64,000 bases of DNA from Streptomyces sp. CB00316 (GCF_001905595.1 NZ_LIXI01000002.1:620001-684000); one strand, 5' to 3'. Positions 47,677 through 56,579 are shown, counted from the first letter of the stretch. Made by a program: numbers and translations. The notes: generated by a model not told the origin, from the sequence alone.

Positions 47677-49014
47677 TCAGCGGGTCGCTCCGGTGACGAT
47701 CCACCGGCCGGAGCGGGTACGCACCCAAAGGGTGATCAGCCGGACGGCCATCATCAACGTCATCGCCCACCAGAGGGCGGTGAGGCCGCCGCCGAGGGAA
47801 GGCACCAGAAGCGCGACGGGTGCGAAGACGGCCAGGGTCACCAGCATGGCCCACGCTAGGTAGCGTCCGTCTCCCGCTCCCATCAGGACACCGTCCAGGA
47901 CGAAGACCACTCCGGCGATCGGCTGCGAGACCGCCACGACCAGGAGCGCGGGGAGCAGGGTGTCCTTCACCGCGGGATCGCTGGTGAAGAGCGGGATGAA
48001 AAGAGGCCGGGCGAGCATGATCAGCACCCCGAGTGCTATGCCGCAGCCGATGCCCCACTCGACCATGCGACGGCAGGCCTCGCGGGCGCCCGTCTCGTCG
48101 TTCGCCCCCAGATACCGGCCGATGATCGCCTGCCCGGCGATGGCGATGGCGTCGAGTGCGAAGGCTGTCAGGCTCCAGAGGGAGAGGATGATCTGGTGCG
48201 CGGCGATGTCGGTGTCGCCGAGCCGGGCGGCCACGGCGGTGGCGATCATGAGGACGGCCCGGAGCGACAAGGTCCGGACCAGCAGGGGCACGCCCGCGCG
48301 GGCACTGGCCCGGATTCCGGCGGCGTCGGGGCGGAGGGAGGCGCCGTGTCTACGGGCTCCGCGTACGACCACGATGAGGTAGGCGACGGCCATGCCCACT
48401 TGGGCGATCACCGTGCCCCAGGCGGATCCGGCGATGCCGAGCCCGGCCCCGTAGACGAGGGTCACGCTGAGGATGCCGTTCGCCGTGAAGCCGCCGATGG
48501 CGACGTACAGCGGGGTGCGGGTGTCCTGGAGTCCGCGCAGCACGCCGGTGGCGGCGAGGACGACGAGCATCGCCGGGATGCCGAAGCTGGAGATCCGCAG
48601 ATACGTGATGGCGTACGGGGCAGCGGTGTCGGATGCGCCGAAGACGTCGACGAGCCAGGGGGCCGAGGGGACGGCGAGGGCCACCACCACGGCGCCGAGC
48701 AGCAGGGCGAGCCAGATGCCGTCCATGCCCTGGCGGATCGCGGCGGGCAGATCGCCCGCGCCGACACGCCGGGCGACGGCGGCCGTGGTGGCGTAGGCGA
48801 GGAAGACGAAGATGCTCACGGCGGTCATCAGCAGGGCTGCGGCGATCCCGAGGCCGGCCAGTTGCGGGGTGCCGAGGTGGCCGACGACGGCGCTGTCGAC
48901 CATGACGAACAAGGGCTCGGCTACCAGCGCGCCGAACGCCGGTACGGCCAGTGCGATGATCTCGCGGTCGTGCCGTCGACGGCCTGTTCGGGGAGTGATG
49001 GGGGCCGGAGTCAT
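47677..49014 (-). CDS. MATE-family efflux protein
   Basis: A 445-residue protein with twelve membrane helices in two halves of the DinF/NorM type (IIALAVPAFGALVAEPLFVMVDSAVVGHLG opening). It exports drugs or metabolites against a cation gradient; the substrate is not predictable. It starts near 49014 and reads towards rplI. Confidence 0.87.
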   Translation of the reverse strand: MTPAPITPRTGRRRHDREIIALAVPAFGALVAEPLFVMVDSAVVGHLGTPQLAGLGIAAALLMTAVSIFVFLAYATTAAVARRVGAGDLPAAIRQGMDGIWLALLLGAVVVALAVPSAPWLVDVFGASDTAAPYAITYLRISSFGIPAMLVVLAATGVLRGLQDTRTPLYVAIGGFTANGILSVTLVYGAGLGIAGSAWGTVIAQVGMAVAYLIVVVRGARRHGASLRPDAAGIRASARAGVPLLVRTLSLRAVLMIATAVAARLGDTDIAAHQIILSLWSLTAFALDAIAIAGQAIIGRYLGANDETGAREACRRMVEWGIGCGIALGVLIMLARPLFIPLFTSDPAVKDTLLPALLVVAVSQPIAGVVFVLDGVLMGAGDGRYLAWAMLVTLAVFAPVALLVPSLGGGLTALWWAMTLMMAVRLITLWVRTRSGRWIVTGATR

Positions 49015-49473
49015 GAGGGCTAATCTAATCTTCCACAGGTAAGAGATGCAATGCGCGAGTGCCCATTACCGCGACGTCTCTGAGGCGTTCATCCGGGAGC
49101 CGTCTGCAGTGATCTTGAAATCAGGGCGAAAGTTTTTCTCCCCCACAGTCAGTGGACGGAGAACGTGCAGGTCAAGCGGGTGATGGTGGTCCTGCTATGA
49201 GTTTGTCCACAGTGCTGTCCCCCGTTCCGTGCACAGGTTCTGCGAACTTCTCCACAGAACCTGGTCCGTCATCCACAAGCCCTGTGGATAACCAGATTGG
49301 CTGACGGTGCAGACAGGCCTACCGTGGTCCGGCGCCCGCACTCCGTTCCGGCACCGGAATCAGCAGAACCAGACGCGCCGGAAGCGGAGTCGGGCGACTT
49401 GTTTGTCAGCGCCGTGCCGTAAGAAAGAGTGGCACGGCTAGGTCCGCGAAGCGGACGGGAGGAGGTGGGCCGG
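49015..49473 (+). promoter_or_regulatory. dnaB upstream region with DnaA-box cluster
   Basis: This 459-bp gap holds four DnaA-box-like words in 89 bp: TTGTCCACA 49203-49211 (perfect), TTCTCCACA 49248-49256, TCATCCACA 49269-49277 and TGTGGATAA 49283-49291 (perfect, inverted). It lies 180-270 bp before the dnaB start. The promoter itself is not obvious. The rest of the gap shows nothing. Confidence 0.7.
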
Positions 49474-50952
49474 GTGACCATCCCTGAGCCTTTGGACGAC
49501 CCCTGGACCGAGGCTGGTCCCGGCGACCGTCTGCCCGCCTCCCGCCAGCGCCGCGGGGAGCGCAGGGGGGGGCGCGAGGACAGGCACGACCGGGGCTCGG
49601 ACGAGGGCTGGGGCGGAGGCTCCCCCTCGTTCGAGCGGGTGCCTCCCCAGGACCTGGACGCGGAGCAGTCGGTCCTCGGCGGCATGCTGCTGTCCAAGGA
49701 CGCCATCGCCGAGGTCGTCGAGGTCATCAAGGGGCACGACTTCTACCGCCCGGCGCACGAGACCGTCTTCACGGCGATCCTCGACCTCTACGCCAAGGGG
49801 GAGCCGGCCGACCCGATCACGGTCGCCGCCGAGCTGGTCAAGCGCGGGGAGATCACCAAGGTCGGCGGGGCGCCCTACCTGCACACCCTGGTGCAGTCCG
49901 TCCCGACCGCGGCCAACGCCTCCTTCTACGCGGAAATCGTCCACGAGCGGGCGGTCCTCCGACGCCTCGTCGAGGCCGGCACGAAGATCACACAGATGGG
50001 ATACGCGGCCGACGGGGACGTCGACGAGATCGTCAACTCCGCCCAGGCCGAGATCTACGCGGTCACCGAGCAGCGCACCAGCGAGGACTACCTCCCTCTC
50101 GGCGACATCATGGAGGGCGCGCTCGACGAGATCGAGGCCATCGGTTCGCGCAGCGGTGAGATGACCGGTGTCCCGACGGGGTTCACGGACCTCGACGCCC
50201 TGACGAACGGCATGCACCCCGGCCAGATGATCGTCATCGCGGCCCGCCCCGCCATGGGTAAGTCCACGCTGGCACTGGACTTCGCACGCGCCGCGTCGAT
50301 CAAGAACAACCTGCCCAGCGTCATCTTCTCCCTCGAAATGGGGCGCAACGAGATCGCGATGCGTCTGCTGTCGGCCGAGGCGCGGGTGGCTCTGCACCAC
50401 ATGCGGTCCGGCACGATGACGGACGAGGACTGGACGCGGCTCGCGCGCCGCATGCCCGAGGTCTCGGCCGCCCCGCTCTACATCGACGACTCCCCCAACC
50501 TGTCGATGATGGAGATCCGTGCGAAGTGCCGTCGGCTCAAGCAGCGCAACGACATCAAGCTCGTGATCATCGACTACCTGCAGCTGATGCAGGCCGGTGG
50601 ATCGAAGCGGTCCGAGAGCCGTCAGCAGGAGGTCTCGGACATGTCCCGAAACCTCAAGCTGCTGGCCAAGGAGCTGGAGGTCCCGGTGATCGCGCTCTCG
50701 CAGCTGAACCGTGGTCCCGAGCAGCGCACGGACAAGAAGCCGATGGTGTCCGACCTGCGTGAGTCCGGCTCCATCGAGCAGGACGCCGACATGGTCATCC
50801 TGCTCCACCGCGAGGACGCCTACGAGAAGGAGTCACCGCGCGCGGGCGAGGCCGACATCATCGTCGGCAAGCACCGTAACGGCCCGACGGCCACCATCAC
50901 CGTGGCCTTCCAGGGCCACTACTCGCGTTTCGTGGACATGGCGCAGACCTGA
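49474..50952 (+). CDS. dnaB: Replicative DNA helicase
   Basis: A 492-residue hexameric helicase. A disordered N-terminus is followed by the DnaB N-domain (PPQDLDAEQSVLGGMLL) and the RecA-like C-domain with Walker A ARPAMGKST and DnaB motifs VIIDYLQLMQ and GKHRNGPTATI. There is no intein, although the family often carries one. I chose GTG 49474 after GGGAGGAGG. The DciA-like DUF721 gene at 9.2-9.8 kb may be its loader. Confidence 0.97.
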   Translation: MTIPEPLDDPWTEAGPGDRLPASRQRRGERRGGREDRHDRGSDEGWGGGSPSFERVPPQDLDAEQSVLGGMLLSKDAIAEVVEVIKGHDFYRPAHETVFTAILDLYAKGEPADPITVAAELVKRGEITKVGGAPYLHTLVQSVPTAANASFYAEIVHERAVLRRLVEAGTKITQMGYAADGDVDEIVNSAQAEIYAVTEQRTSEDYLPLGDIMEGALDEIEAIGSRSGEMTGVPTGFTDLDALTNGMHPGQMIVIAARPAMGKSTLALDFARAASIKNNLPSVIFSLEMGRNEIAMRLLSAEARVALHHMRSGTMTDEDWTRLARRMPEVSAAPLYIDDSPNLSMMEIRAKCRRLKQRNDIKLVIIDYLQLMQAGGSKRSESRQQEVSDMSRNLKLLAKELEVPVIALSQLNRGPEQRTDKKPMVSDLRESGSIEQDADMVILLHREDAYEKESPRAGEADIIVGKHRNGPTATITVAFQGHYSRFVDMAQT

Positions 50953-51059
50953 GGGCGAGTGCGGTGAGCCGCTGGTGGACGGGCGTCGCCGCTCACTACG
51001 GGCCCAGGGAATTCCACTGACCGCAGACACCGAAACCCCCTGCCTGGTAAGGGTTGACC

Positions 51060-52439
51060 ATGACTTCTCCCAGTGAAGAACTGCTGCCCAGCACCCGGCG
51101 TTCCCTTCTCCACCGCCTCGCCACGGCACAGCGGGAGGGCCGGGCGCCCTCCCTCGCGGCCGCCGTGCAGCGGGAGGGCCGTATCGCCTGGAGCGGGGGC
51201 CGTACGGGCCTGGAGGGGCAGGTACCGGACGCCGATACGCAGTACCGGATCGGCTCGATCACCAAGACGTTTACCGCGGTTCTGGTTATGCGGCTGCGGG
51301 ACGAAGGGCTGATCGACCTGGACGACCAGCTGGAGAAGCACCTCCCCGGCACCGGAGCGGGCGGCGCGACCGTCTTCCAGCTGCTCGGCCACAGCGCGGG
51401 GCTCGGCGCCGAGGCGCCCGCCCCCTGGTGGGAGCGGACCCCGGGGGCCCTCCGGCCGGAGCTCGCCGACGTACTCGGCGAGCGGCCGCAGATGCACCCG
51501 GCGGGTCACCGCTTTCACTACTCCAACCCCGGCTACACCCTGCTCGGTTCGCTGATCGAAGCGGTCCGCGGAGTCTCCTGGGAGGAGGCGCTGCGCCGCG
51601 AGGTCCTGGAGCCGCTGGGCATGCACCGTACGACGGGAGGGCCGGTCGCTCCGTACGCGGAGGGCTGGGCCGTTCACCCTTGGGCCGATGTGGTGGTGAG
51701 CGAGCCTGCCGAGGACCTGGGACTGATGGCGCCCGCCGGCCAGCTCTGGTCGACCGCGTCCGACCTGTTGCGCTTCGCGGCCTTCCTGGCCGAGGGCGAC
51801 AACCGGGTCCTGTCGGCCGCTTCCGTACGGGAGATGAGGATGCCCGCCGCGCCCGCCGCGGAGGGAGGGGGCAACGCATACGGACTCGGCCTGCAGGTGG
51901 TGAAGACCGACAGCCGCGTCCTCTTCGGGCACGCGGGTTCGCTGCCCGGATTCGTCGCCGGCCTGTGGTTCAGCGAGGACGACGACGTCGCCGCGGTCGC
52001 CCTCGCCAACGCCACCTCGGGGCTGCCCGCCGCCACGGTGGCCGCCGAACTCCTGAGCATCGTCGCGGACGCGGAGCCGCGGATCCCGGAGCCCTGGCGC
52101 CCGCTGCCCGAGGTTGACGAGGAGTTGGTGGCCCTGACCGGGATCTGGCACTGGGGGACCCACACGTTCACGCTGCGGCTGACCGGGGGCCGAGGGCTGG
52201 AGCTCAGGCCGCTGGGCGGCACCGGTCGCGGAGCGGCCTTCACGCCCCGGCCGGACGGCACCTGGACGGGCCAGGACGACTACTACGCGGGGGAGACCCT
52301 CCGGGTCGTCCGCAGGGCCGACGGTTCGGTCGACCACCTCGACCTCGGCTCGTTCGCCTTCACCCGTGAGCCCTATGAGGCGGGAGCGGACGTTCCCGGA
52401 GGACTCGACCCGGCGGGCTGGCGGGGGTTCGGCGGCTGA
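51060..52439 (+). CDS. Beta-lactamase-family serine hydrolase
   Basis: A 459-residue protein of the beta-lactamase class C/D-alanyl carboxypeptidase superfamily. Active-site motifs are S-x-x-K (GSITKTF), Y-x-N (HYSNPGYTLLG) and HAGSLPGF in the KTG position. There is no signal peptide, so the substrate is probably cytoplasmic; esterase, peptidase or amidase are all possible. A second C-terminal domain (about 340-459) is beta-rich. I chose ATG 51060 rather than the TTG two codons earlier. Confidence 0.82.
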   Translation: MTSPSEELLPSTRRSLLHRLATAQREGRAPSLAAAVQREGRIAWSGGRTGLEGQVPDADTQYRIGSITKTFTAVLVMRLRDEGLIDLDDQLEKHLPGTGAGGATVFQLLGHSAGLGAEAPAPWWERTPGALRPELADVLGERPQMHPAGHRFHYSNPGYTLLGSLIEAVRGVSWEEALRREVLEPLGMHRTTGGPVAPYAEGWAVHPWADVVVSEPAEDLGLMAPAGQLWSTASDLLRFAAFLAEGDNRVLSAASVREMRMPAAPAAEGGGNAYGLGLQVVKTDSRVLFGHAGSLPGFVAGLWFSEDDDVAAVALANATSGLPAATVAAELLSIVADAEPRIPEPWRPLPEVDEELVALTGIWHWGTHTFTLRLTGGRGLELRPLGGTGRGAAFTPRPDGTWTGQDDYYAGETLRVVRRADGSVDHLDLGSFAFTREPYEAGADVPGGLDPAGWRGFGG

Positions 52440-52452
52440 CGCCCGAGCTGTG

Positions 52453-52502
52453 ACGGCCGGTGGGGTGGGTGTTTCACGTGAAACACCCACCCCACCGGCC
52501 GT
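52453..52502. terminator. Perfect 50-bp palindrome centred on parS
   Basis: The arms begin ACGGCCGGTGGGGTGGGTG, and every base from 52453 to 52502 pairs, with the exact parS (52471-52484) at the centre. It sits between convergent genes, 13 bp after one stop and 6 bp before the other. Confidence 0.9.
52471..52484. other. parS: parS site at palindrome centre
   Basis: An exact GTTTCACGTGAAAC forming the middle of the 50-bp perfect palindrome. Confidence 0.92.
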
Positions 52503-52508
52503 TGTCGG

Positions 52509-52961
52509 TCAGAGAGCCAGCTTGAAGCCCACGTGGCTGGCCGTGAATCCGAGCCGCTCGTAGAAGCGGTGCGCGTCCTCGCGGGTGACATCCGAGGTCA
52601 GCTGCACCAACCGGCAGTCCTGGCGGCGGGATTCGTCGACCGCCCACTGGATCAGCTGCGTACCGAGCCCGCTGCCCCGCTCGTCGGCGTGGACGCGGAC
52701 GCCCTCGATGATCGAGCGGGTGGCACCGCGCCGGGACAACCCGGGGACCACGGTCAGCTGGAGGGTCCCGACCACGCGGTCCTCGCGGACGGCGACGACG
52801 ACGTGCTGGTTCGGGTCGTCCGCCAGTCGTCGGAACGCGGCGCGGTACGGGGTGAGGTCGTCCGGCGACTCGCGCTGCGCGCCGAGGGGGTCGTCGGCCA
52901 GCATGGCCACCACGGCGTCGAGGTCGGTCTCGGCAGCGGGGCGTATCTCAAGATCGCTCAT
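52509..52961 (-). CDS. GNAT-family acetyltransferase
   Basis: A 150-residue GNAT protein with the acetyl-CoA motif VRVHADERGSGLGTQLIQWA and the late helix HRFYERLGFTASHVGF. The substrate is unknown; the short form resembles small-molecule N-acetyltransferases. It starts at ATG 52961. Confidence 0.87.
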   Translation of the reverse strand: MSDLEIRPAAETDLDAVVAMLADDPLGAQRESPDDLTPYRAAFRRLADDPNQHVVVAVREDRVVGTLQLTVVPGLSRRGATRSIIEGVRVHADERGSGLGTQLIQWAVDESRRQDCRLVQLTSDVTREDAHRFYERLGFTASHVGFKLAL

Positions 52962-52989
52962 GATCGGCAGCGTACGCGCTCCGCAGGCG

Positions 52990-53448
52990 TCAGACCGGGA
53001 CCTTCAGCTCTTCGACCGCCCGGACCAGGGGGGCGAGCTCGGGGTTCTCCGACGCCTCGCCCAGGGCCGCCCGCAGGGCGCTGTCGTTGGTCGGCCGGGC
53101 CTCCGCGAGGAGGGTGAGACCGGCCTCGGTGACATCGGTGTAGATGCCCCGCCGGTCGGTGTCGCACAGATAGCGGGTCAGTAGCCCGCGGTTCTCCAGT
53201 CTTGTGACCAGTCGGGTGGTGGCGCTCTGGCTGAGGACCACGGCGTCGGCGACCTGCTTCATCTGGAGATGGCCGCCGGGGCCGCTGTGCTGCCGGCTCA
53301 ACACGTCGAGCAGCGAGTACTCCCGCACGCTGAGCCCGTGACCCGACTGGAGAGCGCGTTCGATACGGGCCTCGATCTTCCCGTGAAGCAGGGAGAGGGC
53401 GCACCAGCCCTGGGCGAAGGCGGTGAGGGCGGGGTCGGTCGCGGTCAT
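52990..53448 (-). CDS. MarR-family transcriptional regulator
   Basis: A 152-residue winged-HTH repressor (SVREYSLLDVL, LSQSATTRLVTRLENRGLLTR and the wing CDTDRRGIYTDVTEAG). It starts at ATG 53448 with GGAGGAGA upstream. It is divergent from an MFS exporter, with TTGCA/TGCAA repeats between them, so it probably represses the exporter until a ligand binds. Confidence 0.9.
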   Translation of the reverse strand: MTATDPALTAFAQGWCALSLLHGKIEARIERALQSGHGLSVREYSLLDVLSRQHSGPGGHLQMKQVADAVVLSQSATTRLVTRLENRGLLTRYLCDTDRRGIYTDVTEAGLTLLAEARPTNDSALRAALGEASENPELAPLVRAVEELKVPV

Positions 53449-53496
53449 GGTCTCTCCTCCGGGCGGGAGCCTGCGTGGTTCCAGGATAGGGGACGC

Positions 53497-53537
53497 CTGC
53501 AATAGCCCGCGTTTGCAGTTAGCCCGCGTGTGCAATT
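53497..53537. promoter_or_regulatory. Candidate MarR operators
   Basis: CTGCAA (53497) and TTGCAG (53513) form an inverted pair with a 10-bp spacer; TTGCAG and TGTGCAA form a second overlapping pair. The words TAGCCCGCG repeat between the half-sites. The tract lies between the MarR and MFS genes. Confidence 0.55.
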
Positions 53538-53589
53538 ATTGTGGACGCTCGTAAGGTGCATACGCAATCTCCATGGAAGGTGAAAGCCC

Positions 53590-54801
53590 ATGCCGCTCGC
53601 GCTCCTCGCCCTCGCCATCGGGGCATTCGGGATCGGAACGACCGAGTTCGTGATCATGGGGTTGCTCCCCGAGGTTGCCGCGGATTTCCGGGTCTCGATC
53701 CCGACGGCAGGCTTCCTGGTGACCGGCTACGCGCTCGGGGTCGTCCTCGGCGCCCCGCTGATGACCCTTCTGGGTACCCGGGTCACCCGTAAGCGGATGC
53801 TGATGCTCCTGATGGGGCTCTTCATCGTGGGCAACGTGGTGTCCGCCCTCGCCCCCGTCTTCGGCGTCATGCTCGCCGGCCGGGTGATCGCCTCCCTCGC
53901 GCACGGCGCCTTCTTCGGCATCGGCTCGGTGGTCGCGGCCGATCTCGTCGCCCCGCAGAAGAAGGCCGGGGCCATCGCCATGATGTTCACCGGACTCACC
54001 GTCGCCAACGTCGTCGGCGTCCCGCTCGGCACCTACATCGGGCAGTCCGCCGGCTGGCGGACCACGTTCGTCCTCGTGGCCCTCCTCGGCGTGATCGGGC
54101 TCATCGGTGTCGCGAAGCTCGTCCCCGAGCAGCCCAAGCACGAAGGTGTACGCGTCCGCCACGAACTGGCCGCGTTCCGCAATGTCCAGGTCCTGCTCGC
54201 GATGGCCATGACCGTCCTGGGCTTCGGCGGCGTCTTCGCCGCGATCACCTACATCACCCCGATGATGACCGAGACCGCCGGCTACTCGGCCTCCTCCGTC
54301 ACCTGGCTGCTGGTCCTCTTCGGCCTCGGCATGGTGGGCGGCAACCTGGTGGGCGGACGGTTCGCCGACCGCCATCTGATGCCGATGCTGTACGTCTCGC
54401 TCGGCGCGCTCGCCCTCGTGCTGAGCCTGTTCACCGTGACCGCGCACGACAAGGTCGCCGCGGCCGTCACCATCGTTCTGATCGGTGCCCTCGGCTTCGC
54501 GACCGTGCCCCCGCTGCAGAAGCGGGTCCTCGACCAGGCGGCGGGCGCCCCCACCCTGGCCTCCGCGGTCAACATCGGGGCCTTCAACCTCGGCAACGCC
54601 CTCTCCGCCTGGCTCGGCGGCCTCGTGATCGCCGCCGGTCTCGGCTACACCGCCCCCAACTGGGTCGGCGCGATCCTCGCCGGGTCCGCCCTGGTGCTGG
54701 CCGTGGTCTCCAGCCTGCTGGAGCGCCGTACCGCCGGAGCCGAAGGACGGCTCGTCGCCGGGAGCAGTCCCGCGCCGGTCGCCGCCCCGGCCCGGCACTG
54801 A
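53590..54801 (+). CDS. MFS exporter (arabinose/chloramphenicol efflux type)
   Basis: A 403-residue transporter with twelve predicted helices of the AraJ/CmlR type (LALAIGAFGIGTTEFVIMGLLPEVAADF opening, LGTRVTRKRMLMLL after helix 2). It probably exports a drug or metabolite. It starts at ATG 53590 with GGAAGG about 10 bases upstream, and is divergent from a MarR repressor. Confidence 0.87.
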   Translation: MPLALLALAIGAFGIGTTEFVIMGLLPEVAADFRVSIPTAGFLVTGYALGVVLGAPLMTLLGTRVTRKRMLMLLMGLFIVGNVVSALAPVFGVMLAGRVIASLAHGAFFGIGSVVAADLVAPQKKAGAIAMMFTGLTVANVVGVPLGTYIGQSAGWRTTFVLVALLGVIGLIGVAKLVPEQPKHEGVRVRHELAAFRNVQVLLAMAMTVLGFGGVFAAITYITPMMTETAGYSASSVTWLLVLFGLGMVGGNLVGGRFADRHLMPMLYVSLGALALVLSLFTVTAHDKVAAAVTIVLIGALGFATVPPLQKRVLDQAAGAPTLASAVNIGAFNLGNALSAWLGGLVIAAGLGYTAPNWVGAILAGSALVLAVVSSLLERRTAGAEGRLVAGSSPAPVAAPARH

Positions 54802-54828
54802 GCCTCGCCCCAGAGCCTTCTGCCGACC

Positions 54829-54971
54829 GCGCTGGACCGCCCGCTGCTCTTCATCGCCGGCGGTATCCGCTGCACCGCGGCGGCCGGCTGATCGGCGCCA
54901 TCGGGGTCGGCGGGGGAGCGCCGGAGCAGGACCACGGGTTCGCGTCCGCCGCGGCGGACTCCCTGGTCTGA
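54829..54971 (+). pseudogene. Remnant of a GlcG/HbpS-type heme-binding protein
   Basis: The 256-bp gap after the MFS gene holds only a broken C-terminus. One frame reads ALDRPLLFIAGGIRC and stops; shifting frame at about 54888 gives LIGAIGVGGGAPEQDHGFAS and a normal TGA at 54971. These are the C-terminal motifs of DUF336 (GlcG/HbpS) proteins, which bind heme. The 5' two thirds are missing, so it is a decayed fragment. Confidence 0.7.
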
Positions 54972-55057
54972 GGCCGAGCACCCGGAACAGGGGACCGAGC
55001 CCCTGGAGTACCGCATCGCAGCCGCACCGCCTCTTCCGGCGGTGCGGCTGCGATGCG

Positions 55058-55924
55058 TCAGCCCGTCGCGATGGTGAGCGGGGCGAATCTGCGGGTGGCG
55101 TCGCCGGGGAGGTCCTCGATGCCGTACGTCATCACCGCTGTACGGGAGCCCGGTTCGAGACCGCGCTCAACCAGCCAGCCGAGCAACTCCTCGTGGCGCG
55201 CGTCGACATCGGCCCGCAGCAGCCGGTCCGTCGTGGCGGCCAGCGCGGCGACGAGGGCCTTCGCGGTGGCCGTGTCGCGCGCGACGAGCGGGCCGACGAC
55301 ATGGTCGTCGCCGCTGGGCCAGAGGGCTGCGTAACCGGTCAGCTCGCCGTTCCCCTCCGCGACCTGGAGCCGGTCGGCGAAGGCCGGGAGCCGGGCGATG
55401 ATGTGGGTGCGGTCGATACCGAAGACCGGCAGGTCGAGGCGGACCATCGCCTGGAGGTCGTCCGCAGCGGCCGCACGCGTGGTCACGGCCGACGGCCGGT
55501 CCTCCGCCCGGAACCGGCCGAGGACCCGCTCGGTTCGGCCCACGTGGGCGAAGCCGAGCTCCGTGTAGAGCCGCTGCCCTTCGGGCGTGGCGTACAGCGC
55601 GAGCGGGGTGGACCTGGTCTCCTCCATGACATGGCGCATGAGCCGCCGGGCGATCCCCTGGCGTGCGTGGCGTCCGGCGACGAGCAGCATGCCGACGGCC
55701 GCCAGGCGGGGCCCGTACGACGTCACCACGCAGGCCGCGACCAGGCCCTTGCCATCGGGTTCCGCGATGCCGTACCCCGTACCCGCGGAGAGCAGCAGCC
55801 CCCATCGGTGCTCGTCGCGTGGCCAGCCCCGACCCTCGGAGAGGTCGGCGCAGGAGACCAGGTCTCCCCTGGTGAGGCGCCGTACGGGCAGGTCGAGGAG
55901 GGACAGGGGTGAGGGGCTGTGCAT
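55058..55924 (-). CDS. Tandem GNAT acetyltransferase
   Basis: A 288-residue protein with two GNAT-like halves. The first has the acetyl-CoA motif VAGRHARQGIARRLM and LYTELGFAHVG; the second half (about 150-288) is a degenerate GNAT fold. The substrate is unknown. I chose ATG 55924; the same frame continues far upstream through a parS and the NUDIX gene but without family resemblance. Confidence 0.8.
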   Translation of the reverse strand: MHSPSPLSLLDLPVRRLTRGDLVSCADLSEGRGWPRDEHRWGLLLSAGTGYGIAEPDGKGLVAACVVTSYGPRLAAVGMLLVAGRHARQGIARRLMRHVMEETRSTPLALYATPEGQRLYTELGFAHVGRTERVLGRFRAEDRPSAVTTRAAAADDLQAMVRLDLPVFGIDRTHIIARLPAFADRLQVAEGNGELTGYAALWPSGDDHVVGPLVARDTATAKALVAALAATTDRLLRADVDARHEELLGWLVERGLEPGSRTAVMTYGIEDLPGDATRRFAPLTIATG

Positions 55925-56003
55925 GGGGCCAGGCTGTCCGACGTGATGATCGCCCGTCCACCGGTTTCCCGGAACTGGCCGAGAACCCAAGTGCCCCCGC
56001 CTG

Positions 56004-56017
56004 GTTTCACGTGAAAC
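56004..56017. other. parS: parS site
   Basis: An exact GTTTCACGTGAAAC between the GNAT and NUDIX genes, without extended flanking symmetry. Confidence 0.9.
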
Positions 56018-56055
56018 ATGAAGCGCGTCCGCGTCCGCGTGCGAGTCCAGGGCCG

Positions 56056-56535
56056 TCAGCTCAGGTCGGGCGCGTGCATCGCCCGTACACCCTCGATGTT
56101 GCCGTCCAGATAGTGGCGCAGGGAGAGCGGTACGAGGTGGACGGCGGCGATCCCGACCCGGCTGAACGGCACCCGGACGATCTCGTACTCCCCGCAGGGC
56201 TCGTCGATCTCCGGGCCGTGCCGTCGGGTGACGTCCATCGACACGAGCCGGCAGACGAAGAAGTGCTGGACCTTCACCCCGGTGACGCCGCCGTCCGCGA
56301 TGTGCTCGACGGTGTCGACGAAGCAGGGCACCACGTCGACGATCTTGGCACCGAGCTCCTCGTCGACCTCCCGGTGGAGGGCGTCGACCACGGTGGCGTC
56401 CTCCGGCTCGACCCCGCCGCCGGGCGTGAGCCAGTACGGATCGACCCCCGGCTTCGTGCGCTTGATGAGGACAAGGTCGTCGCCGTCGAGCAGGATGGCG
56501 CGTGCGGTGCGCTTGACCACAGGACGTTCGGTCAT
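56056..56535 (-). CDS. NUDIX hydrolase
   Basis: A 159-residue protein with a NUDIX box in GGGVEPEDATVVDALHREVD then EELGAKI, close to GX5EX7REUXEEXGU. It would hydrolyse a nucleoside-diphosphate-linked substrate, not predictable. It starts at ATG 56535, 44 bp from the lyase gene with a hairpin between. Confidence 0.88.
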   Translation of the reverse strand: MTERPVVKRTARAILLDGDDLVLIKRTKPGVDPYWLTPGGGVEPEDATVVDALHREVDEELGAKIVDVVPCFVDTVEHIADGGVTGVKVQHFFVCRLVSMDVTRRHGPEIDEPCGEYEIVRVPFSRVGIAAVHLVPLSLRHYLDGNIEGVRAMHAPDLS

Positions 56536-56541
56536 GGCAAG

Positions 56542-56565
56542 AGAGTGGCCCGCGCGGGCCACTCT
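56542..56565 (-). terminator. Terminator between lyase and NUDIX genes
   Basis: AGAGTGGCC and GGCCACTCT pair perfectly around CGCGCG, between the lyase stop and NUDIX start. Confidence 0.75.
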
Positions 56566-56579
56566 GAAACTCCTGCGGC

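Noticed and set aside
50200..50950. Intein in dnaB or gyrA
   Set aside because: Both proteins have normal length and uninterrupted motifs.
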